Origin: Marinobacter szutsaonensis
GTDB taxonomy: Bacteria > Pseudomonadota > Gammaproteobacteria > Pseudomonadales > Oleiphilaceae
NCBI RefSeq assembly: GCF_039523335.1
Contig: NZ_BAAAFC010000001.1
Location: forward strand, 1,426,001 to 1,490,000
Length of the DNA stretch: 64,000 bases
Direction of reading: 5' to 3'
This document shows positions 36,598 through 45,760 of this stretch, one piece after another. The notes beneath the pieces are model-generated. The model was not told the DNA's origin and did not search any database. It saw only the letters and a list, made by a program, of their open reading frames with translations. The stretch's first letter is position 1. Every line of letters begins with the position of its first letter. The position numbers were made by a program, and so were the translations under genes.

Positions 36598-37056
36598 TTG
36601 AGAATCGGAGCCATTGCCAAACAAGCGGGAATTCCCGTCGAAACCGTTCGCTACTACGAGAAAATCGGCCTTCTCCCTGAACCGATCCGTGATGCCAGCG
36701 GCTATCGCAGCTACCGCCAGGCCCACCTGGACCGGCTACTGTTCATAAAACGCTGTCGCAACCTCGATATGGCCCAGGATGAAATACGGGAGCTGATCCG
36801 TCTGGCGGAAAACCCGGAGGCCGACTGCAGTGGTGTAGATGCTCTGCTCGCCCGCCACCTGGATCATGTGCGTGAGCGTTTGAGGGAGCTGGCGAGCCTG
36901 GAGCAGACCCTGGAAAAGCTGCAGGCCGCCTGCAGTGACGGGGGCACGGTCAGCGAATGCGGCATCCTCGGAGGGCTGACCTCCGAGCTCGACAAACTGG
37001 ACATGGCCAGCGACCACAATCATGTACCGGGCACCCACGGCCAGGGCCACAGCTGA
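36598..37056 (+). CDS. cadR: CadR-like MerR-family metal-responsive regulator
   Basis: A 152-residue activator. The N-terminal helix-turn-helix is RIGAIAKQAGIPVETVRYYE, then the wing GYRSYRQAHLDRLLFIKRCR and a long dimer helix. Metal-binding Cys are in EADCSGVDAL and LQAACSDG. The C-terminus is His-rich (SDHNHVPGTHGQGHS) as in CadR/PbrR proteins, so Cd(II)/Pb(II)/Zn(II) is the likely signal. Start is TTG 36598 with AAGGAGA upstream. Predicted targets are the operators at 37084 and 9456. Confidence 0.88.
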   Translation: MRIGAIAKQAGIPVETVRYYEKIGLLPEPIRDASGYRSYRQAHLDRLLFIKRCRNLDMAQDEIRELIRLAENPEADCSGVDALLARHLDHVRERLRELASLEQTLEKLQAACSDGGTVSECGILGGLTSELDKLDMASDHNHVPGTHGQGHS

Positions 37057-37083
37057 CGATTGTGAGGCCCCCGCCTCCGGGGG

Positions 37084-37116
37084 TTGACCCTGTAGCACCT
37101 ACAGGGTTTTTACTAT
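37084..37116 (+). promoter_or_regulatory. MerR-family operator/promoter before the 37-kb CDF gene
   Basis: TTGACC (37084-37089), the dyad CTGTAGCACCTACAG (37090-37104) and a -10 within TTTACTAT at a 19-21-base spacer. It nearly matches the site at 9456. Confidence 0.82.
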
Positions 37117-37142
37117 AGGCAACGGAAGAACAGGAGTACACC

Positions 37143-37802
37143 ATGGCCTGCAGTTGCCCGGCTCCCGAACCCAAATCCCCCGCTCCGAGGTTCCGCAAGG
37201 CGCTCTGGATCGCCCTGTGGGTGAACCTCGCCATGTTTTTGGTAGAGGGTATCGCCAGTATCCAGTCCGGATCAGTCTCGCTGATGGCCGACGCCATCGA
37301 CTTCTTTGGCGACAGCGCCAACTACATTCTGTCCCTGAGCGTGCTGTCCATGGGCATGCTCTGGCGTGGCCGCGCCGCCATGATCAAGGGCCTCACCATG
37401 GCCACCTTCGGCCTAGTGGTCTGGGCACGGGCTATCTGGGTGGCCCAGAGCGGAATCACGCCGGAACCGCTGACCATGGGCGCCGTGGGTCTGCTGGCGC
37501 TGGTTGCCAATGTCAGTGTCGCCGTCATGCTGTTCCGCTTCCGCGAGGGAGACTCGGACATGCGCTCCGTGTGGCTATGCAGCCGCAATGACGCCATCAG
37601 CAACCTGGCGGTGATGGGCGCGGCTCTCGGCGTCTTCGGCACCGGCACGGCCTGGCCGGACCTGGCGGTGGCCGCCATCATGGGCAGCCTCGCCGTCACT
37701 GCCGGCATCAGCGTGGTTCGCCATGCCCGCAAGGACATCGCCGAGGCCCGGACCTGCGCGGTGGAACCCGCCACCAACAGCCCGTCAGGCGGCGCGCGCT
37801 AG
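37143..37802 (+). CDS. Cation transporter, short CDF type
   Basis: A 219-residue membrane protein with about six helices, a Cys-rich start (MACSCPAPEPK) and CDF transport motifs in MADAIDFFGDSANYIL and SRNDAISNLAVM; no cytoplasmic C-terminal domain. Such short CDF relatives accompany cadR-like genes. Its promoter is MerR-type. The stop overlaps the convergent AEC gene by four bases. Confidence 0.85.
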   Translation: MACSCPAPEPKSPAPRFRKALWIALWVNLAMFLVEGIASIQSGSVSLMADAIDFFGDSANYILSLSVLSMGMLWRGRAAMIKGLTMATFGLVVWARAIWVAQSGITPEPLTMGAVGLLALVANVSVAVMLFRFREGDSDMRSVWLCSRNDAISNLAVMGAALGVFGTGTAWPDLAVAAIMGSLAVTAGISVVRHARKDIAEARTCAVEPATNSPSGGAR

Positions 37803-38716
37803 AACGCCAGGGAAATCATCACCGGGATGAACGCCAAGGCGAACAGGGTGGTCAACAGTACCGTTCCTGCCGCCTGGCGCGGTGCGGTATCCAGCAGGGT
37901 CGCAATTACCACCGTGTTGGCGGCGATGGGCGTGATAGAGATCAGGAACATGGCCTGGTGCACGGCCGTGTCATAGATACCCAAGACGTTGGCATCCAGC
38001 CACCAGAACAGGGTGGCAGCCACCGGCCAGACCACGAACTTGCCGAAGAAGGCCAGCCCGGTGAAGCGGATATTGCCGGCCAGCCCCCGGAACGAGGTGA
38101 TGCTCATGCCGATGATCATCATCCCCAAGACACTGTAGGCGCCACGCAGGTTATCGAACAAGGGCACAAAGATATCCGGGATCCGGTAGCCGGAAAGATT
38201 CAGCGCCACCGCAGCCAGAAACGCGTAAACCGAAGGCAGCTTTACCACCCGCCAGAGTGACTCCTTGAGATCGTAACGACCGCGCGCCGCGAGATAGAAC
38301 CCGACCGAGTTCTCGAACAACGTGGTGCCGAGCATGCACACGATGTACAGGCCCAGGCCCTCCTCACCGAACAGCAGAAGCGCCACCGGCACACCGAAAT
38401 AGCCGGTGTTTCCCGAGCCCACACACAGCGGAATGATGCTGGCGCTGCCATCGGTAATCACCCGTTTCGCCAGTTTCAGTTGGACAATGCCCAGGATGGA
38501 CGAGAGCGCGAAAACCAGAAACGGCAGCAGGATCACTTCTGGCGCAAGCGGCGCCGCCATGACCCCGGAAAACACCACCGACGGCGTGACGATATACAGC
38601 ATGATCCCGGCGATGTGCTTGCCACTGGCTTGCAGGTAGCGACCGGAGATCCAGCCCAGCGCCACCGTGACGTACAGGGGAATCAGCTTCAGAAATAACG
38701 CCAGCGCAGCCGCCAT
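37799..38716 (-). CDS. AEC-family transporter (auxin efflux carrier type)
   Basis: A 305-residue inner-membrane protein with about ten helices arranged as two five-helix halves, matching AEC carriers: YVTVALGWISGRYLQASGKHI near the start and GSGNTGYFGVPVALLLFGEEG in the middle. Bacterial members export or import organic acids or similar anions. Single gene; it ends tail-to-tail against the CDF gene and is divergent from norC. Substrate unknown. Confidence 0.87.
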   Translation of the reverse strand: MAAALALFLKLIPLYVTVALGWISGRYLQASGKHIAGIMLYIVTPSVVFSGVMAAPLAPEVILLPFLVFALSSILGIVQLKLAKRVITDGSASIIPLCVGSGNTGYFGVPVALLLFGEEGLGLYIVCMLGTTLFENSVGFYLAARGRYDLKESLWRVVKLPSVYAFLAAVALNLSGYRIPDIFVPLFDNLRGAYSVLGMMIIGMSITSFRGLAGNIRFTGLAFFGKFVVWPVAATLFWWLDANVLGIYDTAVHQAMFLISITPIAANTVVIATLLDTAPRQAAGTVLLTTLFALAFIPVMISLAF

Positions 38717-38820
38717 CGAAGACTCCGGAAAACAGCATGGATGAAAGTCAGGGCGCGAAGTCTATCACCTACCCCTCCAGAGGTAACTCCCCGGCGCAAT
38801 AGTGTGAAATTCAGTAATGC

Positions 38821-38834
38821 TTGATAATCGTCAA
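38821..38834. promoter_or_regulatory. FNR/Dnr-like box before norC
   Basis: TTGATAATCGTCAA, one base from the TTGAT-N4-ATCAA consensus, centred about 79 bases before the norC ATG. Confidence 0.7.
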
Positions 38835-38906
38835 CAGCATTTGAAATACATCTTTATATCCTAGTGCTGTAGTCAGGTATTCCACAACGACCAAGGAGAG
38901 AGACCG

Positions 38907-39356
38907 ATGGCCGAGCGCTTTACCAAAAGCATGGCCAGGAACATCTACCTGGGAGGCAGTGCCTTCTTCGTATTGCTGTTCCTGGCCCTGACTTTTGATA
39001 CTCAATCACGGGCCATGCCCGAACGGGATAACCGGGACCAGCTCACCGAGCAGGTAGTCCGGGGCAAACATGTCTGGGAAAACAACAACTGTGTCGGTTG
39101 TCATTCCCTGATGGGCGAAGGCGCCTACTTCGCACCGGAGCTGGCCAACGTGTTCGACCGCCGGGGTGCCAGTGACTCCGAGGTCTTCAAGGCCTACATG
39201 AAGGGCTGGATGAATGCCATGCCCACCAACGTGCCGGGCCGCCGGCAGATGCCGCAGTTCAATCTGACCGACCAGGAAATCGAGGATCTGGCGGCGTTCC
39301 TGGAGTGGACGTCCAAGATCGACGATAACGGCTGGCCACCCAACATTGAAGGCTGA
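38907..39356 (+). CDS. norC: Nitric oxide reductase subunit C
   Basis: Membrane-anchored cytochrome c subunit of cNor, passing electrons to NorB. One N-terminal helix (NIYLGGSAFFVLLFLALTF), the heme c site CVGCHSLMGEGAYFAPEL, and axial-Met region VPGRRQMPQF. Length 149 is typical. AAGGAGAGA precedes the ATG. First gene of the nor operon; norB follows after 15 bases. Confidence 0.97.
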   Translation: MAERFTKSMARNIYLGGSAFFVLLFLALTFDTQSRAMPERDNRDQLTEQVVRGKHVWENNNCVGCHSLMGEGAYFAPELANVFDRRGASDSEVFKAYMKGWMNAMPTNVPGRRQMPQFNLTDQEIEDLAAFLEWTSKIDDNGWPPNIEG

Positions 39357-40787
<1,431 letters not shown>

Positions 40788-40848
40788 ACCCACCCCTGAG
40801 CGGGGTTGCCGGCCGCCCGGCAGCCCCGCCAAACCCCGGATACCGACC

Positions 40849-41799
40849 GTGCAAGCACAAGCCGTCAATCCCAAAGACACACTGCAGAGGAACCGGCTCA
40901 TTACCCGGGCCAGTTTCTTTGCACTGTTTCTGCTTGCGCCGGTCCTCAACATATTCCGTTACGACCTGACCGAAACCCACTTTATCCTGTTCGGGTTTCC
41001 GCTTTCCTTTAACCTGAACCTGGACTGGGTCGCCCAGAGCGCACCGGCGGATGTGGCCGGGCAGATCCTGTTCTGGTTTATTCTTCCCATCCTCGTATTG
41101 GTACCTCTGGTACTCTGGATTGCGTGGAAATGGGGACGCATCTACTGCGGCTGGCTGTGCCCGCACTTTTCCGTGGTGGAAACCGTCAATCATCTGATGA
41201 CCCGGATCACCGGCCGCCCCACCCTGTGGGAAGCGCTAAAGAAAGGCCGCCGGGGCAAAGTCATCCACTGGGCTGGACTGACCCTGGTGTGCGGACTGAT
41301 CGGGTTCTCCTGGGCACTGGCAATGCTCTCGTATCTGCTGCCGCCGATTCCTCTGTACACCGATCTCGTGACCGGCAATCTGGCGTTCTACCCCTCGGTA
41401 TTCCTGGCCGTCGCCAGTACCGTTTTCACCCTGGACTTCCTGTTTGCCCGGCATCTGTTCTGCAAGTATGGCTGCGCCTTCGGCGTGGTGCAGAGCATCG
41501 CCTGGATGACCAATGGCCGGGGCCGAATGGTGACCTTCGATACCGCCCGCGCCGCCGCCTGCCGGGACTGCACCAAGGCCTGTGACGAAGCCTGCCCGAT
41601 GCGGCTGCCCACCCGCAGCCACAAGCGGGCCAAGTTCACCTGTACCCAGTGCCTGCAATGCGTGAGCGCCTGCCGGGAGGTTCAGAAAGACAATCCCGAG
41701 GGCAGCCTGCTGCACTGGGAGCCGGGCGAGCCAAACCGCCAGACCGTGCTGATCCCGGTGCATCAGCTGGACAACGAACCAGCCCGGCGGCGGAGCTGA
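40849..41799 (+). CDS. 4Fe-4S membrane ferredoxin-type protein (NosR/CcoG-like) inside the nor operon
   Basis: A 316-residue inner-membrane protein with several helices. Two membrane Cys motifs are WGRIYCGWLCPHFSVVE and ARHLFCKYGCAFGVV, and a soluble di-cluster domain has CRDCTKACDEACPM and CTQCLQCVSACREVQKDN. This layout is that of the polyferredoxin part of NosR or CcoG/RdxA, without the FMN domain of NosR. GTG 40849 begins the likely protein; an in-frame ATG at 40762 overlaps norB. It sits between norB and norD, suggesting electron supply or cofactor/metal delivery for Nor assembly (inference). Confidence 0.85.
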   Translation: MQAQAVNPKDTLQRNRLITRASFFALFLLAPVLNIFRYDLTETHFILFGFPLSFNLNLDWVAQSAPADVAGQILFWFILPILVLVPLVLWIAWKWGRIYCGWLCPHFSVVETVNHLMTRITGRPTLWEALKKGRRGKVIHWAGLTLVCGLIGFSWALAMLSYLLPPIPLYTDLVTGNLAFYPSVFLAVASTVFTLDFLFARHLFCKYGCAFGVVQSIAWMTNGRGRMVTFDTARAAACRDCTKACDEACPMRLPTRSHKRAKFTCTQCLQCVSACREVQKDNPEGSLLHWEPGEPNRQTVLIPVHQLDNEPARRRS

Positions 41800-41812
41800 C
41801 AAGGAGCAAGCA

Positions 41813-43636
41813 ATGGAAGAATGGGTTGGCTACAAATGGCATGAATACATCACCCGCCAGGCGCTGGGCGAGTTTCCCGAACATGCCGTCCACCTGAAAG
41901 ACGAAGCCCGCAACCTGGGTATCCTGTTCCGGGCCCTGGGCGGTGATCCGGCATTGAGCCTGGTCACGGCCGAACCCCGGCATTTCCGGTTGCGCCGGCG
42001 ATTCCTGCACAAGCTCGCCGGCACCCACCGCAAGTTCGAACTGGCCTGGCGTGATGACCAGAACCTGCGACTGCCCGAACGCGTGGCCCTGTTTCCGTCA
42101 GCAAGCCTGAACCGGGACCTGTACCTCTGGCTGGCGGCGCTGGCTGCCTCGCCAGAACCGGAGGACGGCGACTGGTTCACCGGAAACCAGGCCATGGTCC
42201 AGGACGTTCTGGCACGTTGGCCCGGATTGGAGCGCATCTATCAGCGTCTGGTCAGTCACTCGTTGCAGTGGCGCCCGCACTCGGATGACCTGCCGCCGGT
42301 CGAGGCCGCCCGGGAAGACGCCATTCGCCAGGCCCTGATTCATCCCGGCAGTGTCACCCGGATTCCGGGTGCCGGCACCGACCCCTGGCCGGTCATTCTG
42401 TGGCTCTACCCGTCATTGAACCAGGGGCCTGCCAACGGCCAGGTCATTGGTGACGACAATACCCAATCCAGCCCCGGCGGGCTGTCGAAAAAACGCAAGC
42501 GCCGGCAGGCGGAACGGGTCGAAGGCTTCGACCGGGACCAGGGCCTGATGATCTTCCGGTTGGAGAGCCTGTTCTCCTGGACCGAATTCATTCCCGTGGA
42601 CCGGGCCGGCGACGACACCGAAGAGGAAGACGCCGAGGCCGTGGCCGACGACATGGACATGATCTCCGTCTCCAACGACCGGCGCGAGACCTCTTCCTCC
42701 ATCAAGTTCGACCTGGACCTGCCCTCGGAAGAAAATGACGACCTGCGCCTGGGTCCCGGCATTCACCTGCCGGAGTGGGACTGGCGCAGCCAGAGCTACC
42801 GGGAGAAATTCTGCTGCCTGCAGCCGATGCTGGCGCGGGATGCGCAGCCGGCAGAACTGCCCGAACCGCTGAGACGTCCCGCGAAGCGCCTGCAAAGACA
42901 ATTCAGCGCCCTGAAACCGCTGAAACAGTGGCAGAAGCGCCAGGTGGAGGGCGAGGAACTGGATCTGGATGCCTGCCTGGAGAGGGAAGTCCAGAACCGC
43001 CAGCGCCAGGGCGCCATCGACCAGAAGCTGTTCGTTCGCTGCCAGCAAAGCCAGCGGGACCTGGCCTGCCTGGTGTTAGCGGATGTGTCCCTGTCCACCG
43101 AGACCTATATCAACAACCACCAGCGCGTGATCGATGTGGCCCGGGACGGCCTGCAACTGCTCAGCGAAGCCCTGCAGGCGAGCCGAGACCCGTTCGCCCT
43201 GTTCGCTTTCTCCTCCCGCCGCCGGGACCATGTGCGTTTCCATCACATCAAGGGTTTCGACGAGGCCTATACCGGCACCATCCGCGGCCGCATCCAGGCC
43301 CTGGAGCCGGGCTACTACACCCGCATGGGCACCGCCATCCGCCAGGCCACCCGGCTGCTTCAGGCCCGCCACGAACACCAGAAGATCCTGCTACTGCTCA
43401 CCGATGGCAAGCCCAACGACCTGGATCTATACGAAGGCCGCTACGGCGTGGAAGACACCCGCATGGCCGTGCAGGAAGCCCACAAGGCCGGCCTGACCCC
43501 GTTCTGCGTCACCATCGACGACGAGGCCAGCGAATACCTGCCCTACGTGTTCGGCAGCAACCACTACGTGGTGATCCGGGACCCGGCCCAGCTGCCGCTG
43601 CAACTGCCCAAACTCTATCTCAACCTGACCCGATGA
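41813..43636 (+). CDS. norD: NorD, von Willebrand factor A domain protein for Nor activation
   Basis: A 607-residue soluble protein. The C-terminal VWA domain holds the MIDAS-like VLADVSLSTETYI and a later LLLLTDGKPNDLD; the middle is acidic. NorD works with the NorQ/NirQ AAA ATPase to activate nitric oxide reductase, probably by metal insertion. Its ATG follows AAGGAGCAAGC. It overlaps norE by four bases (ATGA). Its ATPase partner is encoded in the opposite-strand nir operon at 45 kb. Confidence 0.93.
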   Translation: MEEWVGYKWHEYITRQALGEFPEHAVHLKDEARNLGILFRALGGDPALSLVTAEPRHFRLRRRFLHKLAGTHRKFELAWRDDQNLRLPERVALFPSASLNRDLYLWLAALAASPEPEDGDWFTGNQAMVQDVLARWPGLERIYQRLVSHSLQWRPHSDDLPPVEAAREDAIRQALIHPGSVTRIPGAGTDPWPVILWLYPSLNQGPANGQVIGDDNTQSSPGGLSKKRKRRQAERVEGFDRDQGLMIFRLESLFSWTEFIPVDRAGDDTEEEDAEAVADDMDMISVSNDRRETSSSIKFDLDLPSEENDDLRLGPGIHLPEWDWRSQSYREKFCCLQPMLARDAQPAELPEPLRRPAKRLQRQFSALKPLKQWQKRQVEGEELDLDACLEREVQNRQRQGAIDQKLFVRCQQSQRDLACLVLADVSLSTETYINNHQRVIDVARDGLQLLSEALQASRDPFALFAFSSRRRDHVRFHHIKGFDEAYTGTIRGRIQALEPGYYTRMGTAIRQATRLLQARHEHQKILLLLTDGKPNDLDLYEGRYGVEDTRMAVQEAHKAGLTPFCVTIDDEASEYLPYVFGSNHYVVIRDPAQLPLQLPKLYLNLTR

Positions 43637-44214
43637 CCATGAACGAGCTGCCTGCAGCCAGGGCCAGACACCTGCCCGGCGACCTCGCCGTATGGATGTT
43701 CATCTTTGCCGAACTGGCCGTGTTCGGCATCCTGTTCATCGGTTTCACCGTGGCCCGCAGTCTTGATCCGGCCACTTTCCATGCCGGCCGCGAAGCCCTG
43801 CATCCGTGGATCGGCCTGCTCAATACCGTCGCGCTGATTACCGCCAGCTATCTGGTGGCCAGCGCAGTGCATCGGCTTCGTCATGGCGAACACGGCACCC
43901 GGTTGCGCCTCTGGCTGGCCATCGCGGTGTCAACCGTATACACCGTCGGCAAACTCTGGGAATACACCGACCTGTATCGCCAGGGCTATAACCTCGGCAC
44001 CGACACCTTCTTCATGTTCTATTTTTTTCTGACCTTCTTTCATTTCATGCACGTGCTGCTGGGGCAGATCATCCTGATCGTCCTGGCTGTGAAGGTCGGC
44101 AACGGCGACTACGACGGTACTGACATGAACGGAATGGAGTCCGGTGCTTCTTACTGGCACATGGTGGACCTGGTGTGGCTGGTGCTGTTTCCGATGGTTT
44201 ATGTGCTGGCGTGA
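43633..44214 (+). CDS. norE: NorE-like cytochrome c oxidase subunit III family protein
   Basis: A 193-residue membrane protein with five helices, of the COX3 family: PGDLAVWMFIFAELAVFGIL near the start, FYFFLTFFHFMHVLLGQIIL and a final YWHMVDLVWLVLFPMVYVL. NorE proteins accompany Nor and improve its activity. The start is fixed by the four-base overlap with norD. norF follows after 12 bases. Confidence 0.92.
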   Translation: MTMNELPAARARHLPGDLAVWMFIFAELAVFGILFIGFTVARSLDPATFHAGREALHPWIGLLNTVALITASYLVASAVHRLRHGEHGTRLRLWLAIAVSTVYTVGKLWEYTDLYRQGYNLGTDTFFMFYFFLTFFHFMHVLLGQIILIVLAVKVGNGDYDGTDMNGMESGASYWHMVDLVWLVLFPMVYVLA

Positions 44215-44226
44215 GGAGGGAGTGAC

Positions 44227-44466
44227 ATGCTGACGATTTACCTGGCGTTGATGGTGTGCACCGCGCTGCCGGTGATCGCCCTGCAGACGGGTCTGGGGCC
44301 CGAGTTCCTTGCGTGGCTGGTCTTTGGTCTGATTATCGTGAAGGCGATGCTGCTGGTAGACCACTTCATGGAAATGCGAAAGGCACCAAGAGGCTGGCGC
44401 CTCGCCGCCCAGGCCTGGGCGCCGGTGGTGGTGGCGGTGATTGCAGGGTTTCATGCGGCGAGCTAG
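44227..44466 (+). CDS. norF: NorF-like small membrane protein (COX4-type)
   Basis: A 79-residue protein with three hydrophobic helices resembling prokaryotic cytochrome oxidase subunit IV (LIIVKAMLLVDHFMEMRKAP). It pairs with NorE in nor operons. GGAGGGAGTGAC precedes the ATG. Last gene of the operon; palindromic repeats follow directly. Confidence 0.88.
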   Translation: MLTIYLALMVCTALPVIALQTGLGPEFLAWLVFGLIIVKAMLLVDHFMEMRKAPRGWRLAAQAWAPVVVAVIAGFHAAS

Positions 44467-44487
44467 GGGTGTTTCCAGCGTGAAAGT

Positions 44488-44517
44488 GGGGTCAGATGAA
44501 GGCTTTCATCAGACCCC
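44488..44517. repeat. GGGGTCAGA palindromic repeat, copy 1
   Basis: Arm GGGGTCAGATGAA, four-base loop, and the complementary arm with one mismatch, ending GACCCC. 22 bases after norF. Confidence 0.85.
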
Positions 44518-44542
44518 GGAATTGGGGGGCCGACGTGAAGAT

Positions 44543-44572
44543 GGGGTCAGATGAAGGCTTTCATCAGACCCC
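44543..44572. repeat. GGGGTCAGA palindromic repeat, copy 2
   Basis: Same 30 bases as copy 1, with similar left flank (GTGAAGAT versus GTGAAAGT). Confidence 0.85.
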
Positions 44573-44589
44573 GGAGCTGGGCCGAGCCT

Positions 44590-44619
44590 GGGGTCAGAAG
44601 AAAGCGTTCTTCTGACCCC
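44590..44619. repeat. GGGGTCAGA palindromic repeat, copy 3
   Basis: Arm GGGGTCAGAAGAA, loop AGCG and a perfect complementary arm. The right flank GTCTTAGCGGACCT is almost the same as after copy 4 and contains the stop codon of the leftward gene. It may also act as a transcription end. Confidence 0.85.
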
Positions 44620-44622
44620 GTC

Positions 44623-45006
44623 TTAGCGGACCTGCAACCACCTCTCCGGAAACAACGGCTTCTTGTCAGCCATCGCCTGAGCCAGGGCCACCATCCCCCA
44701 CAACACAAACCCCGTGTGCAGGACGATGGCCCACACCAGGGCAAAGCTCCAGAAGTGCCCGGTATTACCCAGGGCCAGCCAGGCCACGCCCACGCCGGAG
44801 CTGATCAAAACCGCACCGAGCACGGACATGACCAGCGCGGCCCGGGTATGAGCCCGACGCAGGGCATGCTCGCCCTCGCCATGAAGATACAACCAAACCA
44901 ACACAGCAAACCCGATTACCGGAATCGCCAGCAGATTCAGCAAATACCAGATAACGGGAACAACCGCCCCGCTAGCGACTTTCTCCCGGCCGCCCGAATA
45001 CTGCAT
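44623..45006 (-). CDS. Membrane protein of unknown function at the end of the nirC-nirQ operon
   Basis: A 127-residue protein with about four helices (PVIWYLLNLLAIPVIGFAVL, AALVMSVLGAVLISSGVGVA, WSFALVWAIVLHTGFVLWGM). I recognise no named family. ATG 45006 has GGAGGTGG upstream and lies 35 bases inside the nirQ gene, so it is co-translated with nirQ. Its stop lies inside the flank of repeat copy 3, so the C-terminus may have been changed by the repeat. A role in nitrite/NO reductase assembly is inferred from position. Confidence 0.7.
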   Translation of the reverse strand: MQYSGGREKVASGAVVPVIWYLLNLLAIPVIGFAVLVWLYLHGEGEHALRRAHTRAALVMSVLGAVLISSGVGVAWLALGNTGHFWSFALVWAIVLHTGFVLWGMVALAQAMADKKPLFPERWLQVR

Positions 45007-45760
45007 ACACCACCTCCATGAGTGCTGCCACCGTGGCTTCATCGTCCGACAAGGGTTCTATCATGCCGGCCCGCACTGCATCCAATGGCGGCAATCCCGC
45101 CTTGATCATCATCGCCGTGTGAATCAGCAGGCGCGTCGACGCCGCCTCTTCCAGATCGTGATCCTTCAGGTTCCTCAGCGCCGATGCCAGGCTCACCAGC
45201 TGCCTGGCCAGATCCCGGTCGCAGCCGGCTTCCTCAGCCACAATGGTCTGCTCCGCTGCCTCGGAGGGATAGTCGAACCGCAGCGATACGAAGCGCTGCC
45301 GGGTGCTGGGCTTCATGCCCTTGAGCAGGCTTTGGTACCCCGGGTTATAGGACACCACCAGCATGAATCCGGGCGCCGCCTGCAGCAGTTCTCCGGTGCG
45401 TTCGATGGGCAGCTCCCGGCGATCGTCTGCCAGCGGGTGGAGTACCACCGTGGTGTCCTTGCGGGCTTCCACCACCTCGTCCAGGTAACAGATGCCTCCT
45501 TCGCGCACCGCCCGGGTGAGCGGGCCATCCTGCCAGTAGGTGCCATCGGGGCCGATCAGGTGCCGGCCCACCAGGTCCGCCGCTGTCAGGTCGTCGTGAC
45601 AGGCCACCGTGTACACCGGCCGATCCAGCTGTTCCGCCATGTAGCGGACAAAGCGGGTCTTGCCGCAGCCGGTGGGGCCCTTGATCAGCACAGGCAGGCC
45701 GTTGTCGGCCGCGGCCTGAAAAAGTTCGATCTCATTGCCAACCGGTTGATAAAACGTCAT
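44972..45760 (-). CDS. nirQ: NirQ/NorQ AAA+ ATPase
   Basis: A 262-residue MoxR-type AAA+ ATPase: Walker A KGPTGCGKTRFV, Walker B GGICYLDEVVEA, and sensor region MLVVSYNPGYQSLLKGMK. NirQ/NorQ acts with NorD to activate NO reductase. In the leftward nir operon its ATG overlaps the stop of the PhnD-like gene by four bases. Confidence 0.95.
   Translation of the reverse strand: MTFYQPVGNEIELFQAAADNGLPVLIKGPTGCGKTRFVRYMAEQLDRPVYTVACHDDLTAADLVGRHLIGPDGTYWQDGPLTRAVREGGICYLDEVVEARKDTTVVLHPLADDRRELPIERTGELLQAAPGFMLVVSYNPGYQSLLKGMKPSTRQRFVSLRFDYPSEAAEQTIVAEEAGCDRDLARQLVSLASALRNLKDHDLEEAASTRLLIHTAMMIKAGLPPLDAVRAGMIEPLSDDEATVAALMEVVYAVFGRPGESR

Noticed and set aside
38808..38813. Single ATTCAG before norC
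   Set aside because: No second half-site 11 bases away; not counted as a copper box.
42775..43632. Long plus-frame reading upstream of norE in the norD region
   Set aside because: Out-of-frame shadow of norD; the norE protein begins at the ATGA overlap at 43633.
44488..44619. CRISPR-like array
   Set aside because: Only three palindromic units with unequal short gaps and no unique spacers of constant length; a REP-like cluster fits better, and no cas genes are present.
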